DNA of 64,000 bases from assembly GCA_964036195.1 (NCBI GenBank), contig CAXIWS010000751.1:47459-111458 (forward strand), given 5' to 3'. Numbering within the stretch: position 1 is the first letter of the stretch; every line of letters starts with the position of its first letter. A program made the translations under genes and the position numbers. Under the pieces are notes generated by a model that was given only the letters and a program-made list of their open reading frames with translations, ran no database searches and was not told where the DNA came from. The stretch is from Sphaerolaimus hirsutus (lineage: Eukaryota > Nematoda > Chromadorea > Monhysterida > Sphaerolaimidae). Positions 1 through 10,081 of this stretch are shown here, piece after piece.

Positions 1-760
1 ACCCATACACTTTTTTTACACTTTCCTGAGCAAAATACCCGGGTACAGAAAGTGTATTTTTCTCTTTCAGATGTCCCTGTTTTATGCTTCTGAGAAAGCA
101 TAACATAGGGTCATGTACAAAACATAACTGCACAGTGCACACATGCAGGTATGCATTGAATGTTGAAAATATGACAAATGTACAAACTAGCCTTTGATCT
201 CCAACCTTTGATCAGAACTTATTGTATTCTTCAGTTCATCATACTTTTGTAAAAAAGGACAAGATCAATGGAAATTCACCAGCTGGACACAAAGTCAACT
301 GGCTTTTGCATTGACATTTGCTGCATGTAAATTGTTGCATTTAAACAGTGTGTATCGCATTGCTTAATCAGTAAAATATCAACACTGAAAAAGTGCCATT
401 ATTAGGGAACTTCATACCACTACAGTATTTGTTACAGTCTGAAATGTTTTATAAAATGCAGTAAAATGTGAAATAATGCATGAAAATGACAAATAAAGTG
501 ATCTACAGGTGAAAACAGTGGTGTTTTTAATGCTCAACAGTGAGAGCTCTTTCTAAACATTTTTTTACACTTACACTTTTTTTACACTTTCCTAGGTATT
601 TTTAAAATACCTTACACTTTTGGTATCCATACTCAAAATTTGGAAAGTGTATTTACACTTACACTTACCAAAAATACCGGTATTTTAACAACTCTGATTA
701 CAACATGCATATCCAAATTGAGCGTATGTTATACATTCCATCCCATCCATTTATTGTGTG
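1..760. other. No gene; low-complexity repeat DNA
   Basis: No supportable coding region is seen here. At 560-692 there are alternating runs of TTTACAC and its complement around AAAATACC motifs, ending in TTTTAACAACTCTG. That is the same terminus as the hAT-like element at 14883-15387, so this is probably a fragment of that family. The rest is AT-rich sequence without recognisable structure. Confidence 0.5.
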
Positions 761-763
761 AAT

Positions 764-1030
764 ACCCTTTTCCCGCGAAATACCCCCCCCCCCCCTTAGA
801 GTTACCCATAAAAAAATGAGCCCCCTGACAAAAAGAAACCCCCTGGGTGCATATCGAGGAGATACGGTATGTAGGGCAACATTTTGTCAGCCCTTCACAA
901 TTTTCAGGGTGCCCGATTCATAATACCGTATTTTCTCGAAATAAATACCCCCCTCGAAATACCCCCTCAAAATTTCAACAAAGAAAAATAAACCTACAGG
1001 GGGTATTTCGAGGAAATACAGTATTATACC
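764..1030. repeat. Dispersed CCTCGAAATACCCCC-family repeat
   Basis: C-rich and G-rich stretches alternate with CGAAATACCCCC and GGGGGTATTTCGAGG, ending in GGTATTTCGAGGAAATACAGTA. These are the hallmarks of a short inverted-repeat family found more than twenty times in this window. This copy looks degenerate or composite, with several internal ends. Confidence 0.6.
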
Positions 1031-1299
1031 TGAATTTATACGCAGAAAAATGGCGCTAGCTGCACTTCTACTAGCGATTTTTGCCACATTTCTATCCTGT
1101 CTAGTTTTGATCATGAATGCCAGAAAATGGATTTCATCGAATACTCAACGTAAACACTTGGAATGTGTCATTGGTGGAAAATCTGCGGTGGAGAAAAATG
1201 AGAGTATTTTGATGGATTAATGGGTGAAAAATGATGGTTATTTGGTGAATGTTTGTTGAAGATTTTTGGATTTCGTTTGGAGTTCTAACTTCTGGGGGC

Positions 1300-1596
1300 A
1301 GGTCCGCAGATTGAAAAGTGAGAAGTGAAATGGCAAAGTGAAGTAAAATAAGAAGTAAAATGGCAAAAACGAAGTGAAATGCGGAGTAAAATTGCGAAAG
1401 CGAAGTTAAATGAAATGTGAAGTAAAATGGCATTAGCAAAGTGAAATGAAAAGTAAAATGGCAAAACCGAAGAGAAAATACTTTTTTTCGTTTTTTTTTA
1501 TGTCACTTTTGCCAATTTACTGGACATTTCACTTCGCACTTCTCAGTTCACTTCGGTTTTGCCATTTCACTTTTCACTTCTCAATTTGCGGAACTG
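1300..1596. repeat. Foldback element with GAAGTGAAATGGC arms
   Basis: The left part, beginning CAGGTCCGCAGATTG, consists of degenerate GAAGTAAAATGGCAAA units. The right part carries the reverse complement (GCCATTTCACTTTTCACTTC) and ends TTTGCGGAACTGGCACCTG. The whole is an imperfect palindrome with arms built from a roughly 20-bp subrepeat. I could not define a target duplication. Confidence 0.6.
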
Positions 1597-1789
1597 GCAC
1601 CTGATTTTTTACTTTTTTAGCTATTTATTTGTGATGTTGTTGATATTTTATGCAGATAATGTGTCTCTGCAAATCGATTTTGCACATGCGAATCTAGGAT
1701 TTGAAACATTTCTTTGTTCAAGCAGAAGCATTAGCTAGTCGATGTTTTCTGGATTATGTATTGGTCAATGTAACAGTACTGGCAATCTA

Positions 1790-1905
1790 CCGTATTTCCT
1801 CGAAATACCCCCCGGAGTGAATTGTTTCAGAGTGAGTATTTTTAGGGGGGAGTTAAACGAGGGGCCGGGTATTTCGAGGGGGGCTTATTATTTCGCCAGA
1901 AATTT
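1790..1905. repeat. Dispersed TACCGTATTTCCTCGAAATAC-family copy
   Basis: The copy starts with the family terminus TACCGTATTTCCTCGAAATA and continues with GGGTATTTCGAGGGGGGCTTATTATTTCGCCAGAAATTTTT, the internal module shared with copies at 6256, 6454 and 6721. No matching right terminus was found nearby, so it appears truncated. Confidence 0.65.
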
Positions 1906-1929
1906 TTTGAACTTAAAGTGAATTTTTTT

Positions 1930-2290
1930 GAGTCTGTACTAAACACCTTCCCGGTCAAGTAAGCCACCCATTTTTTTATTTCACTTCGGAAGCTATATCT
2001 CTGGCTATGGTGGGGTTATAAAGCTGAAACTTTGTGAATATATACTTGTAACATCCCTCTACTCTGTATCAGTGGGGGGAGGCATGGCTACTAACTACAG
2101 GGTGGGTCGCCCTTTATGCAACAATTTTTTGCCGGGTTTTCAGTGTCCCAAACAAGTACACCACCCCCTTGATTAGCTACACTAAAGGGGCTGTATATCC
2201 AGTTGCGGGGGTGGTAGAAAGCTAAAAATTTGGGGGTATTTTGGCAACACCCACCCCTACTATATGCCAGTGGGGCAGCTCCCAACGACC
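1930..2290. repeat. Two degenerate tandem units
   Basis: Related segments follow each other. CCCGGTCAAGTAAGCCACCC near 1950 and GTGTCCCAAACAAGTACACCACCC near 2145 are each followed by a block with AAAGCTGAAA or AAAGCTAAAA and a CAGTGGGG motif. A third partial start lies near 2350. No coding content is evident. Confidence 0.45.
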
Positions 2291-2354
2291 CACAACAGTT
2301 TGTGCCGCTGTGTATAAAGTTATTGTTTTTTTAAGAAGACGACCCAAGTGTCCC

Positions 2355-3432
2355 AAGCAAGTTCACCACCTAAATGAATAGAATTTTTTTTTTGAGAACA
2401 TACCTTATAAAAACTGAATCAGGGTTTTAACCCTAGTTCTGCTAATTAAATGTTTTCCTTTGTTTAGCCACCCCCATCATAAATGGCAGACCAAAAATTT
2501 CACTTTAAACAATTTTTTGTTCCACACTTTAAAAGTTGGTTTACAAAGTTCAGTAGAGGAGGGTCTAAGGTTCAAAGTTATGTAAACAACATGACCTCCA
2601 AAATGGCAACATAAGTAAATTTATTTGGGTGGAATGAAAAAGTGAAAATTCTGTAAAATTTTGTTCCTGCAATGACATCATTATGACATCATAGAATTCA
2701 CCCCAAATAAATTTTCTTATGTTGCCATTTTGGAGGTCATATTGTTTACGTAACTTTGAACCTTAGACCCTCCTCTACTGAACTTTGTAAACCAACTGTT
2801 AAAGTGTGGAACAAAAAAATTGGTTTAAAGTGAAATTTTTGGTCTGCCATTTATGATGGGGGTGGCTAAACAAAGTCAGTAAAGCAATTCGCCAAAAATT
2901 ACCGGCAAAAATTGCCCTCTCAAGAACATTTCTGAGATTCACTCCGCCATAAGCAGACAAGCTTTTTCAGTCCAATTAGCAAATAGAAAATAGATCGCAA
3001 ATTGTCAGAATCTGAATAAATAATACAGATTGGCTAGAAAATATCCACTTGGCGTTTTTTCTTTAGATTTCTGCAAAGCGAGTTATCTCGAATGTAACTC
3101 AGTTTCTGACATGCCTAAATAAAATGCGAAATTGCGCGAATAAAAATGCGGGAATAAAGCTACTCGGATTTGATTTGGTTTGTGATTGACTTGGTGAAAA
3201 GTTTTGCTGATTTTACAGAGTTGTTGAATTAACTCAACTTTTTTCAAAGTACCTATATGTATATTTAAAATACTTTTTGCACTCATCGCTGAGTACAGAA
3301 AATGTAAAATACTTGTTTTACTCGTACAGAAAAAATTTTATTAGCAAAACTAGGGTTAAAACCTGATTCAGTTTTTATATAAGGTATGTTCTCAAAAATT
3401 TTTTTTATTCGTTTAGGTAGTGAACTTGTTAT
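2355..3432. repeat. Large inverted repeat with a second palindrome inside
   Basis: The arms at about 2355-2452 and 3340-3432 are reverse complements: GAGAACATACCTTATA with GGGTTTTAACCCTAG on the left, CTAGGGTTAAAACC with TATAAGGTATGTTCTC on the right. An independent palindrome lies inside, at about 2456-2876, with arms of about 185 bp around a spacer of about 60 bp. No transposase gene is inside. This is a non-autonomous foldback element, possibly with a second one inserted in it. Confidence 0.75.
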
Positions 3433-3754
3433 TCGTCATGGCACCCTTTGGAAACAGAACAGTTGTGAAATGATTTTCAAGGCTTCGGGTCACTCTCCCT
3501 CCACCAGTGGTCAATTTCCGCATGTCCGAAGTCCCATATGCATGAATAATAATACTCTTAAGCATTTTTACCGTACTTCCCCCTCAAAATACCCCCTCCC
3601 CTCAAAATTACTACTATGAACTTACACACCCCCTCGAAATACCACCCACAAATTGAGTGTAAAGAGTATGTAGACACAGTTTGTGTTCTGCGTAATACAG
3701 AACACACGTTCAAACAATAATTAAGCCATGTTAGAAGAGGGTTTGTTCCTTCTA

Positions 3755-5345
3755 CTGTATTACCTCGAAATACACCCAGGGGGGTTTACTATTGCGTGGG
3801 GGGTCTATTCGAGGAGGGGGGGCTTATTTGAGTGGGGTGTATTATTTCGTCAGACATTTTCATGAAATTAATAGTAAAGAGAACGCTTTTTCATACACAA
3901 AAACGGTTATAAACATGAGAAAATGAGTGATATTGGGGGCTTGGGGCTATAGACGTACATTTGTACACAAATGGGTGTATAAGTGTAGCTGCAACGCAAA
4001 TTAACAGTAGTAAATAGGTACACCATATACATTGCATGCATGATGTAAACTGGTGGAACATATAAATGAGAAATGAGGTACCTCATTTTTCACAACAATC
4101 TCACAGGGAAACGTGCAGCCCAATATGGCTGCCATTTGTTGTGGGGGTGCCCACAACATTTGTCTACATAAATGAGAATTTTCAAAAAAAACACAAAATA
4201 TAGCTGAGGTAAAGTGTGCAGCCATTTTTTGGTGTGCTGACAACATAAGTAATGAATACACTTGTGTTGGTGCTTTTTTAAAGACTAAAAGTTCCTTGTG
4301 GCTTGCCAAAAGCCATATTTTGACCCACTGGTCATTTGTGGGTAAATTTTGACCCCATTCCACTACCCCCACATAAAAATGGCCCCCAATATGAGGACAT
4401 GTGCTATGAAGCCAGCTCAACAATTATTTTGAACTTTGTGATAATCCAAATTGCAATTGTTATTGAAAAACCATGATTTTCAACTTTCTGGACATGACCT
4501 AGTTTTTTGTCTGGCCCATTCAAACTAGATACATGGCACATTGCTCATTGGCCCCCATAGATTTTTTACAGATAATTAGTGCCCACATTAAATGGGCACA
4601 ATTATTTTGTGATTTGTCTGGCAACATTGGAGGCGTCGGACACGCTGTCACCCAAGTGCCCTCTTTACACAGGGCCATTTTTATCATTTGCTATAAAAAA
4701 TATTTGAGTGCAAAAACGGGGCCCAGGAGCAGCCATATGTTGCCCCTGACACTGAACAAGCCAATTCTGGCCCCCATGTGCTCTATGAATAGCTTGGCAT
4801 AGTGGATTATCCACTTTGTAAAACCTATGTTTTTGTCCAAAAAATTTTTTCAGTTTGATCAACAATGCCATCATTGTGTGGATATTCTGGGGGTTCTGAG
4901 GGGGTGGAATAGTTGTACATACTGTGAATCTACCAATGTTAAAAAAAACTTTTTGGGCTCAAATGTCCAGAATAAAAATTATTAAAAATTTAAATTTCAT
5001 CGGGAACAAAAATTTGTATGGAATTCTCATTTATATTTTCCAGAAAAAATGTGAAAAAAATTTTTTTTCTGTACCAAGGGTGGCCTGAGGGGGGTGCCCC
5101 CTAGGGTATATATAGTAAATACATGGGGGCACCCTCACACATAATGAAAGCCTAACAGCTTGCATGTGGGATTTGTAAAATACAATAAGTGATTTTCTCA
5201 TTTATATTTTCCACCAGTTTACATCATTCCGGAGGGGGGGTATTTCGAGAGGGGGGGTTATTTTTTCCCCAGCCCATTTTGAGTGGGAGGGGTTAATTGG
5301 AGGGGGGTTTATTTAAGGGAGGGATAATTCGATGGTAATATGGTA
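3755..5345. mobile_element. Dispersed TACCGTAT-family element, interrupted
   Basis: The left end is CTGTATTACCTCGAAATACA. The internal module includes GTATAAGTGTAGCTGCAACGCAAATTAACAGTAG. The right end is TTCGATGGTAATATGGTA. The body is split by a different inverted-repeat element at 4047-5220. Removing that insert leaves a roughly 420-bp unit, the same size and order as the unit at 6721-7146. Confidence 0.6.
4047..5220. mobile_element. Inverted-repeat element with AAACTGGTGGAA termini
   Basis: The segment begins AAACTGGTGGAACATATAA and ends TTATATTTTCCACCAGTTT, giving terminal inverted repeats of about 24 bp with one mismatch. It is inserted in a member of the TACCGTAT-family. The interior is full of stop codons and short palindromic pieces, and no protein is supported. 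The superfamily is unassigned. Confidence 0.65.
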
Positions 5346-5358
5346 CATACTACATACT

Positions 5359-5717
5359 TACCATATTTCTTCTGATAGTACAGCATACCTCCAATAGAAA
5401 GGCACCTCCAATAGAACGGCAGGTAGGAATCATGTTGGGAGTGTGCCAAAAAACAAAAATGAATCAAAAATGGATAGTGGCAACATGCAAAGCATTCAAA
5501 TATGTGTTGTATCTGAAATTGATGCTCTGATATTGACATACATATTGCTCAAGCTTCATTAAAAATAAAGCTATTTTGAAATGAGGAATGTGTGAAAAAA
5601 TTGGTGAAAAAAATAGAATGGCAGCCTCCAATAGAACGGCACTTCTAATAGAACGGCAGGTAAAAAAGTTGACAAAAAAAAATAGAACGGCACTCTTCTA
5701 TTAGAAGAAATACCGTA
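5359..5717. mobile_element. Inverted-repeat element, CCAATAGAACGGCA family
   Basis: The ends carry TTTCTTCTGATAG on the left and ATTAGAAGAAATACCG on the right. CTCCAATAGAACGGCA units lie just inside both ends. The same family recurs at about 52446-52780, 55035-55360 and 55740-55915. Non-coding. Confidence 0.6.
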
Positions 5718-5829
5718 TACAAGTCTACAGACGTTAATACATGTCAGTTATCGTTGCATTTTTCTGCCTCAGCGTACGTCAACCATGACGAATTAGTACT
5801 GCGAGTTCAAAACATTTCCGGCGAACTAT

Positions 5830-6112
5830 TAAACCCCCTCGAAATACCCCCTCGTTTAAGCCCCCTCAAAATTTTGACTATGAAAAAAATAACCCCCTGG
5901 CGGTATTTCGAGGAAATACAGAATTTTTCGTGTTATCAAAATATCATGTGATTTTGTTAATAAATCATATTTTTGAAATCAGTATTGCTTGAAAATTTTG
6001 ATGAAATACTAATTCCCCATTAAATACCACCACCAATTCCCCTTGAATAGTTCCTCCCTCAAAAAGTATGATGAGAAAATAATTACCAATGGGTAATTCA
6101 AAGAAATACGGT
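5830..6112. repeat. Two truncated TACCGTAT-family fragments
   Basis: AAACCCCCTCGAAATACCCCC leads to GGTATTTCGAGGAAATACAGAA at about 5830-5922. A second, more diverged fragment follows at about 6000-6112, ending in GGGTAATTCAAAGAAATACGGTA. No coding region is seen between 5720 and 6250. Confidence 0.5.
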
Positions 6113-6255
6113 ACACAGAAGAGTTACGCTTAAAGTGTACCCGACTTTTAATACGGCGAAAACACATCTAAAACCAATTTCGTACCATAAAATTCAACAA
6201 AAGATTGTTTTTGACATAATCGCATTTGCCACATGGACGTTTGCTAGAAAAAATA

Positions 6256-7546
6256 TACCGTATTACCTCGAAATACCCCCAGGGGGTTTATTATTTCGCC
6301 AGCAAAATTTGAGGGGGGGATAATTCGAGGGGGGGTTTATTCGAGGGGGGTCTATTATTTCGCCAGAAATTTTCGGAAATTCCCCATACGCAGACGTAGA
6401 AAAATCGAACAATCACATAGATTAATGTGTTTATAGGCATATATTACTGTATATACCGTATTACCTCGAAATACCCCCATGGGGGTTTATTATTTCGCCA
6501 GCAAAATTTGAGGGGGGGTTAATTCGAGGGGGGGGGTTATTCGAGGGGGGGGGTTTTATTATTTCGTCAGAAATTTTCGTAAGGATCGTAGTAAATAGTA
6601 GGCATTTGCGTACCCAAAATAGGTAAAAAATGTGTCCAAACAGGATATATTTGGACATAAAAACGTAGATAGCTACACAAACTAGTCTATGTGTAGCTGC
6701 AATGCAAATTAACAGTAACATACCGTATTACCTCGAAATACCCCCATGGGGGTTTATTATTTCGCCAGCAAAATTTGAGGGGGGGTTAATTCGAGGGGGG
6801 GGGTTTATTCGAGGGGGGGTTTTATTATTTCGTCAGAAATTTTCGTGAAATTCATAGTAAAGAATACGCTTTTTCATACACAAAAACGATAATAAACGTG
6901 AGAAAGTAGGTCATATTTGGGTTATAGGTGTACATCTGTACACAAATGAGCGTATAAGTGTAACTGCAATGCAAATTAGTAGTAATAAATACATCATGTA
7001 CATTGCATACATGATGTCCATCATTCAGGAGGGGGGGGGGGGTATTTCGAGGGGGGGGTTTATTATTTCCCCAGCCCATTTTGAGGGGGGGTTAATTCGA
7101 GGGGGGGGTTAATTCAAGGGGGGGGATAATTCGAGGTAATACGGTACATCATGTACATTGCGTACATGACGTATTTATTATGTACATGACGTACATCATT
7201 CCGAACGGGGGGGGGTATTTCGAGGGGGGGGTTTATTATTTCCCCAGCCCATTTTGAGGGGGGGTTAATTCGAGGGGGGGGTTAATTCAAGGGGGGGGAT
7301 AATTCGAGGTAATACGGTACACAAAAACCCTTCCCTAACGTCACTTAATCATCAGTGTTAACGTGTGTTCTGCATAGTACAGATCACAAACTGCGGTATT
7401 TGTCATGTACGTTCACGTTACACTCAATTTTAGGGGGGGGGTATTTCGAGGGGGGGGTTATTATTTCCTCAGCCGAAATTTGGGGGGGGGTATTTCGAGG
7501 GGGGGGGGTTATTTCAAGGGGGGGGGTAATTCGAGGTAATACGGTA
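6256..7546. mobile_element. Cluster of stacked TACCGTAT-family elements
   Basis: Three left ends (TACCGTATTACCTCGAAATA at 6256, 6454 and 6721) are followed by three right ends (TTCGAGGTAATACGGTA ending at 7146, 7319 and 7546). This is the pattern expected if copies inserted into one another. The 6721-7146 unit is a complete example of about 425 bp. It has purine-rich blocks at both ends and a central module with ATACGCTTTTTCATACACAAA and GTAACTGCAATGCAAATTAG. Non-coding. Confidence 0.75.
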
Positions 7547-7549
7547 CTT

Positions 7550-7905
7550 TAATTGACAAATATCAGTACAACGGTTGGAAAATCGCAAGTCATCAATTTC
7601 ACAGTTAAATGATATTTTTCACATCACCAGTAGCATTGGAATAATAGGGAGCTTTGAGAAAATACAATTATTTTTTGTTATAATTAATTATAATGATAAT
7701 ATAATATAATTTTTTAGAAAATCTCTTAAGAAGAAAATATAATTAAATCTCTCTGAAAAGATGCAAGCTGCAAGGAAAGTATATTAAAGTATAAATTAAA
7801 TTCACTGCAAAAAAACCTGGAGAAAATAGACATAGGTACCTAATAAAGTTTTTTATTATATTTTCTGATATTATAAAGTTGAAATCACCCGAGATTGTTT
7901 CAACG
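7550..7905. other. No gene; very AT-rich spacer
   Basis: This stretch has AATTATAATGATAATATAAT-type sequence and no supportable gene or repeat termini. Confidence 0.5.
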
Positions 7906-7909
7906 CTAA

Positions 7910-7977
7910 CAGTGATGGAAAAGCGCCAGAAAAAGAGCGCCGGGCGCCAATGGTGCCATGGCGCCATTCCAGCACTA
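7910..7977. mobile_element. Minimal hAT-like element, GGCGCC family
   Basis: A 68-bp element begins CAGTGATGGAAAAGCGCC and ends GGCGCCATTCCAGCACTA. It is flanked by AACGCTAA (7902-7909) and AATGCTAA (7978-7985), an 8-bp target duplication with one change. This is the smallest member of the TAGTGATGG family in the window. Confidence 0.75.
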
Positions 7978-8087
7978 AATGCTAATCACCGAATAGCGGT
8001 TATATTCTTTGATGTGCATCGTCAATCTCCGCCTACCCACTTTTTCTAGCATCCAAATTCCAAACTTTTTTTCACGCTACTCAACAG

Positions 8088-8365
8088 TAGTGATGGAATG
8101 GCGCCATGGCGCTGGCGACCCTTTTATGGTGCCAAAGGGCGCCAGCGCCATGGCGCCATTGGCGCTTGGCGCCCTTTTCTGTGGCGCCATATGGCGCCTG
8201 GCGCCATTATTTCGAATGGCGCCATGGCGCCATTTTCGCTGGCGCCAATTTGGCGCCCGGCGCCATTGTTTTGGATGGCGCCATGGCGCCATTTTCTCTG
8301 GCGCCCTTTTGGCGCCGGCGCCATTGGCGCCTGGCACCATTTTTCTTGGCGCTTTTCCATCACTA
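8088..8365. mobile_element. hAT-like foldback element made of GGCGCC units
   Basis: The left end is TAGTGATGGAATGGCGCCAT and the right end is GGCGCTTTTCCATCACTA. Perfect 8-bp direct repeats CTCAACAG flank it at 8080-8087 and 8366-8373. The 278-bp interior is nearly all GGCGCCATGGCGCC and GGCGCCTGGCGCC, which are themselves palindromic. Eight-bp duplications and a TAGTGATGG terminus fit the hAT superfamily. The open frames on both strands (Ala/Pro/Trp-rich) are compositional artefacts. Confidence 0.9.
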
Positions 8366-8457
8366 CTCAACAGTCATTTACTTAAGCGACGTTTACACTG
8401 ATTTTTCTACCGACAAAAAAAAGTGAAAAAGTTCCATGTCTGTAACAACAAGCAGTG

Positions 8458-8668
8458 ATGTATACTCACAAGGTGAGTGTGCACACACGCCAATTTGCAA
8501 ATTCGTGCGTGTCGTTCAAGTTTTAAAATGAATTTCAGTTGTCGGTTCGGTTTCAAAACGAAAAAAAACCGAACCGACAACTGAAAGTCATTATATCAAA
8601 CTTCAACGACAATCACTCATTACCTGCAAATTGGCATGTGTGCACACTCACCTGATGAGTATACTTAA
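8458..8668. repeat. Palindromic element with AGGTGAGTGTGCACACA arms
   Basis: The left arm carries GGTGAGTGTGCACACACGCC with AATTTGCAAA. The right arm carries TTTGCAAATTGGCATGTGTGCACACTCACC's counterpart in reverse. The centre has CGGTTCGGTTT facing AAACCGAACCG. The ends read TATACTCA and TGAGTATA, consistent with a TA-flanked element. Non-coding. Confidence 0.65.
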
Positions 8669-9356
8669 CTACATTTTCTTGCAGATATGATACTTTTTAC
8701 TTTGGATTATGGAACTTTTCAACTCTTACCTACCTATTCTAATTTTATGTCGGCATAGGGTATTTACAGTCATAGGGCATAGGGTATTTATTACGACCCG
8801 TAATAGTCCTCGCGTTACAGCGGTGTCTGGCCCCGCCCACTCATTCCTATAAATACTCCGCGGATCGCATGATATGCATTTTTCTGTAGGAAACACTCCA
8901 CTATGACGTCATCGTTGAGAAAATCAAACCTGCTCCAAGATAAGGCTTCAAGTGTGCGTTTCTCCTTGCCCAGTCTTTCTTCACTGGTGTTGTTATGGAT
9001 TTTCAGCAGTGCAGCGTTTTGCAATTTGTAGCCACAAAAAGCACATTTTTTTGCAGATGGGTATATTTTGATGTACAAAATGTACATGGGCATAATTTGA
9101 AGCACAAATTGTGCAATTTCATGCATATTGGCACTTTTAATAGTAGATATTCAAAAAATGCTGTGTTATCACTTACTTTTGGGAACCAATCATAGAAAAT
9201 AGTTGACCAGAGTTTGATTGCATCAGCCTCTAACCATAAGGCAGCGCAAGGTCCTAATTTGCACTTGTGACAATCACACTAGCCAACATTTCACCTTGTG
9301 ACACTTTTTTATCAGAGCTCTTATGTGAAGCTGGCAGCCAGCCAAAAATTTCGAAA
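8669..9356. other. No supportable gene
   Basis: A short direct repeat CATAGGGTATTTA occurs near 8755-8790. Open frames on both strands are under about 105 codons and resemble nothing known, so I leave them uncalled. Confidence 0.4.
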
Positions 9357-9360
9357 TCGC

Positions 9361-9492
9361 TGTTGGGAATCATGATGTTTGTTCTGTGATACTACTTCCA
9401 CACTTGATCAAATATAGCTGTGTGATAGCAGCCATTGTGAGGACACTATGAAGTACTAACCAACCAAAACAACTAAACCCTCAAACCCAACA
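9361..9492 (+). repeat. 5' LTR of the TRIM
   Basis: The sequence runs from TGTTGGGAATCATG to CTCAAACCCAACA. It differs from the downstream copy at a handful of positions (for example CACACTTGATC against CACATCTGATC), so the element is not brand new. The next bases, TGGTGGACGACC, are the expected position of a primer-binding site, but I cannot name the tRNA. Confidence 0.85.
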
Positions 9493-9944
9493 TGGTGGAC
9501 GACCTAAACCATATTCAATGCAGAGGGGATGGCTGCATCATTGCTGAATGGCTGTGCTGACCTACCAAGCTCTTCCTTGGCACCTGCTCACCCATCAGCT
9601 GGGCACACAGCAGACCAGTGCCAACAAGCTGCTTCTATCCAGCTTCAAAGGAACCTACACCTACAGCACCTGCTCACCCATCCGCTGGGCACACAGCAGA
9701 AATGCTTCACAGGTGGGAAAAGAGGTCTCCTCCAGTGCTGTCAGCTGCGGTGTCCACTGTCACACCGGAGTGATCCAGACAAACAAAAGAGCACACTGGC
9801 AAGGGAGGTACCAGTCTGTTGCTTGTAGTGGCCTCACCAGAGAGAGAGAGTGAAAGTGTGATGGTTTTGGTTAACCCTGTTCTCCTTTAACTTAACTTAT
9901 CCCTAAACATATTATCCTTTTCTTAAGGGAGAAAAGGGGGAATA

Positions 9945-10077
9945 TGTTGGGAAACATAATTTTTTATTCTGTGATACTACTTCCACATCTGATCAAATAT
10001 AGCTGTGTGATAGCAGCCATTGTGAGAACACTATGAAGTACTAACCAACCAAAACAACTAAACCCTCAAATCCAACA
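9945..10077 (+). repeat. 3' LTR of the TRIM
   Basis: The sequence runs from TGTTGGGAAACATAA to CTCAAATCCAACA. The polypurine tract lies directly upstream and the TCGC target duplication directly downstream. Confidence 0.85.
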
Positions 10078-10081
10078 TCGC

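Larger units (their letters stand above)
9361..10077 (+). mobile_element. TRIM-type miniature LTR retrotransposon
   Basis: Direct terminal repeats of about 132 bp (9361-9492 and 9945-10077) begin TGTTGGGAA and end CCAACA, as LTRs do. A purine run AAGGGAGAAAAGGGGGAA lies at 9925-9942 immediately before the second repeat, exactly where a polypurine tract should be. TCGC flanks both ends (9357-9360 and 10078-10081), a 4-bp target duplication. Internally there are only about 450 bp, with a 33-bp segment (CACCTGCTCACCCATC...) present twice at about 9588 and 9666 and no gag or pol. Size, LTRs, tract and duplication together define a terminal-repeat retrotransposon in miniature, dependent on proteins supplied by another element. 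Confidence 0.88.

Noticed and set aside
4001..4874. 140- and 89-codon frames in the AAACTGGTGGAA element
   Set aside because: No homology recognised, stop-rich surroundings, and they lie wholly inside a repeat-bounded insert.
8077..8426. Overlapping Ala/Pro/Trp/Arg-rich frames on both strands in the GGCGCC arrays here and at 12243-12699, 13373-13751, 18179-19311 and 57066-58721
   Set aside because: They follow from the palindromic GC-rich unit, appear in several frames at once and begin or end at transposon termini.
9529..9853. Two overlapping frames of about 100 codons inside the TRIM
   Set aside because: TRIM interiors are non-coding. The frames overlap each other and span the internal 33-bp repeat.
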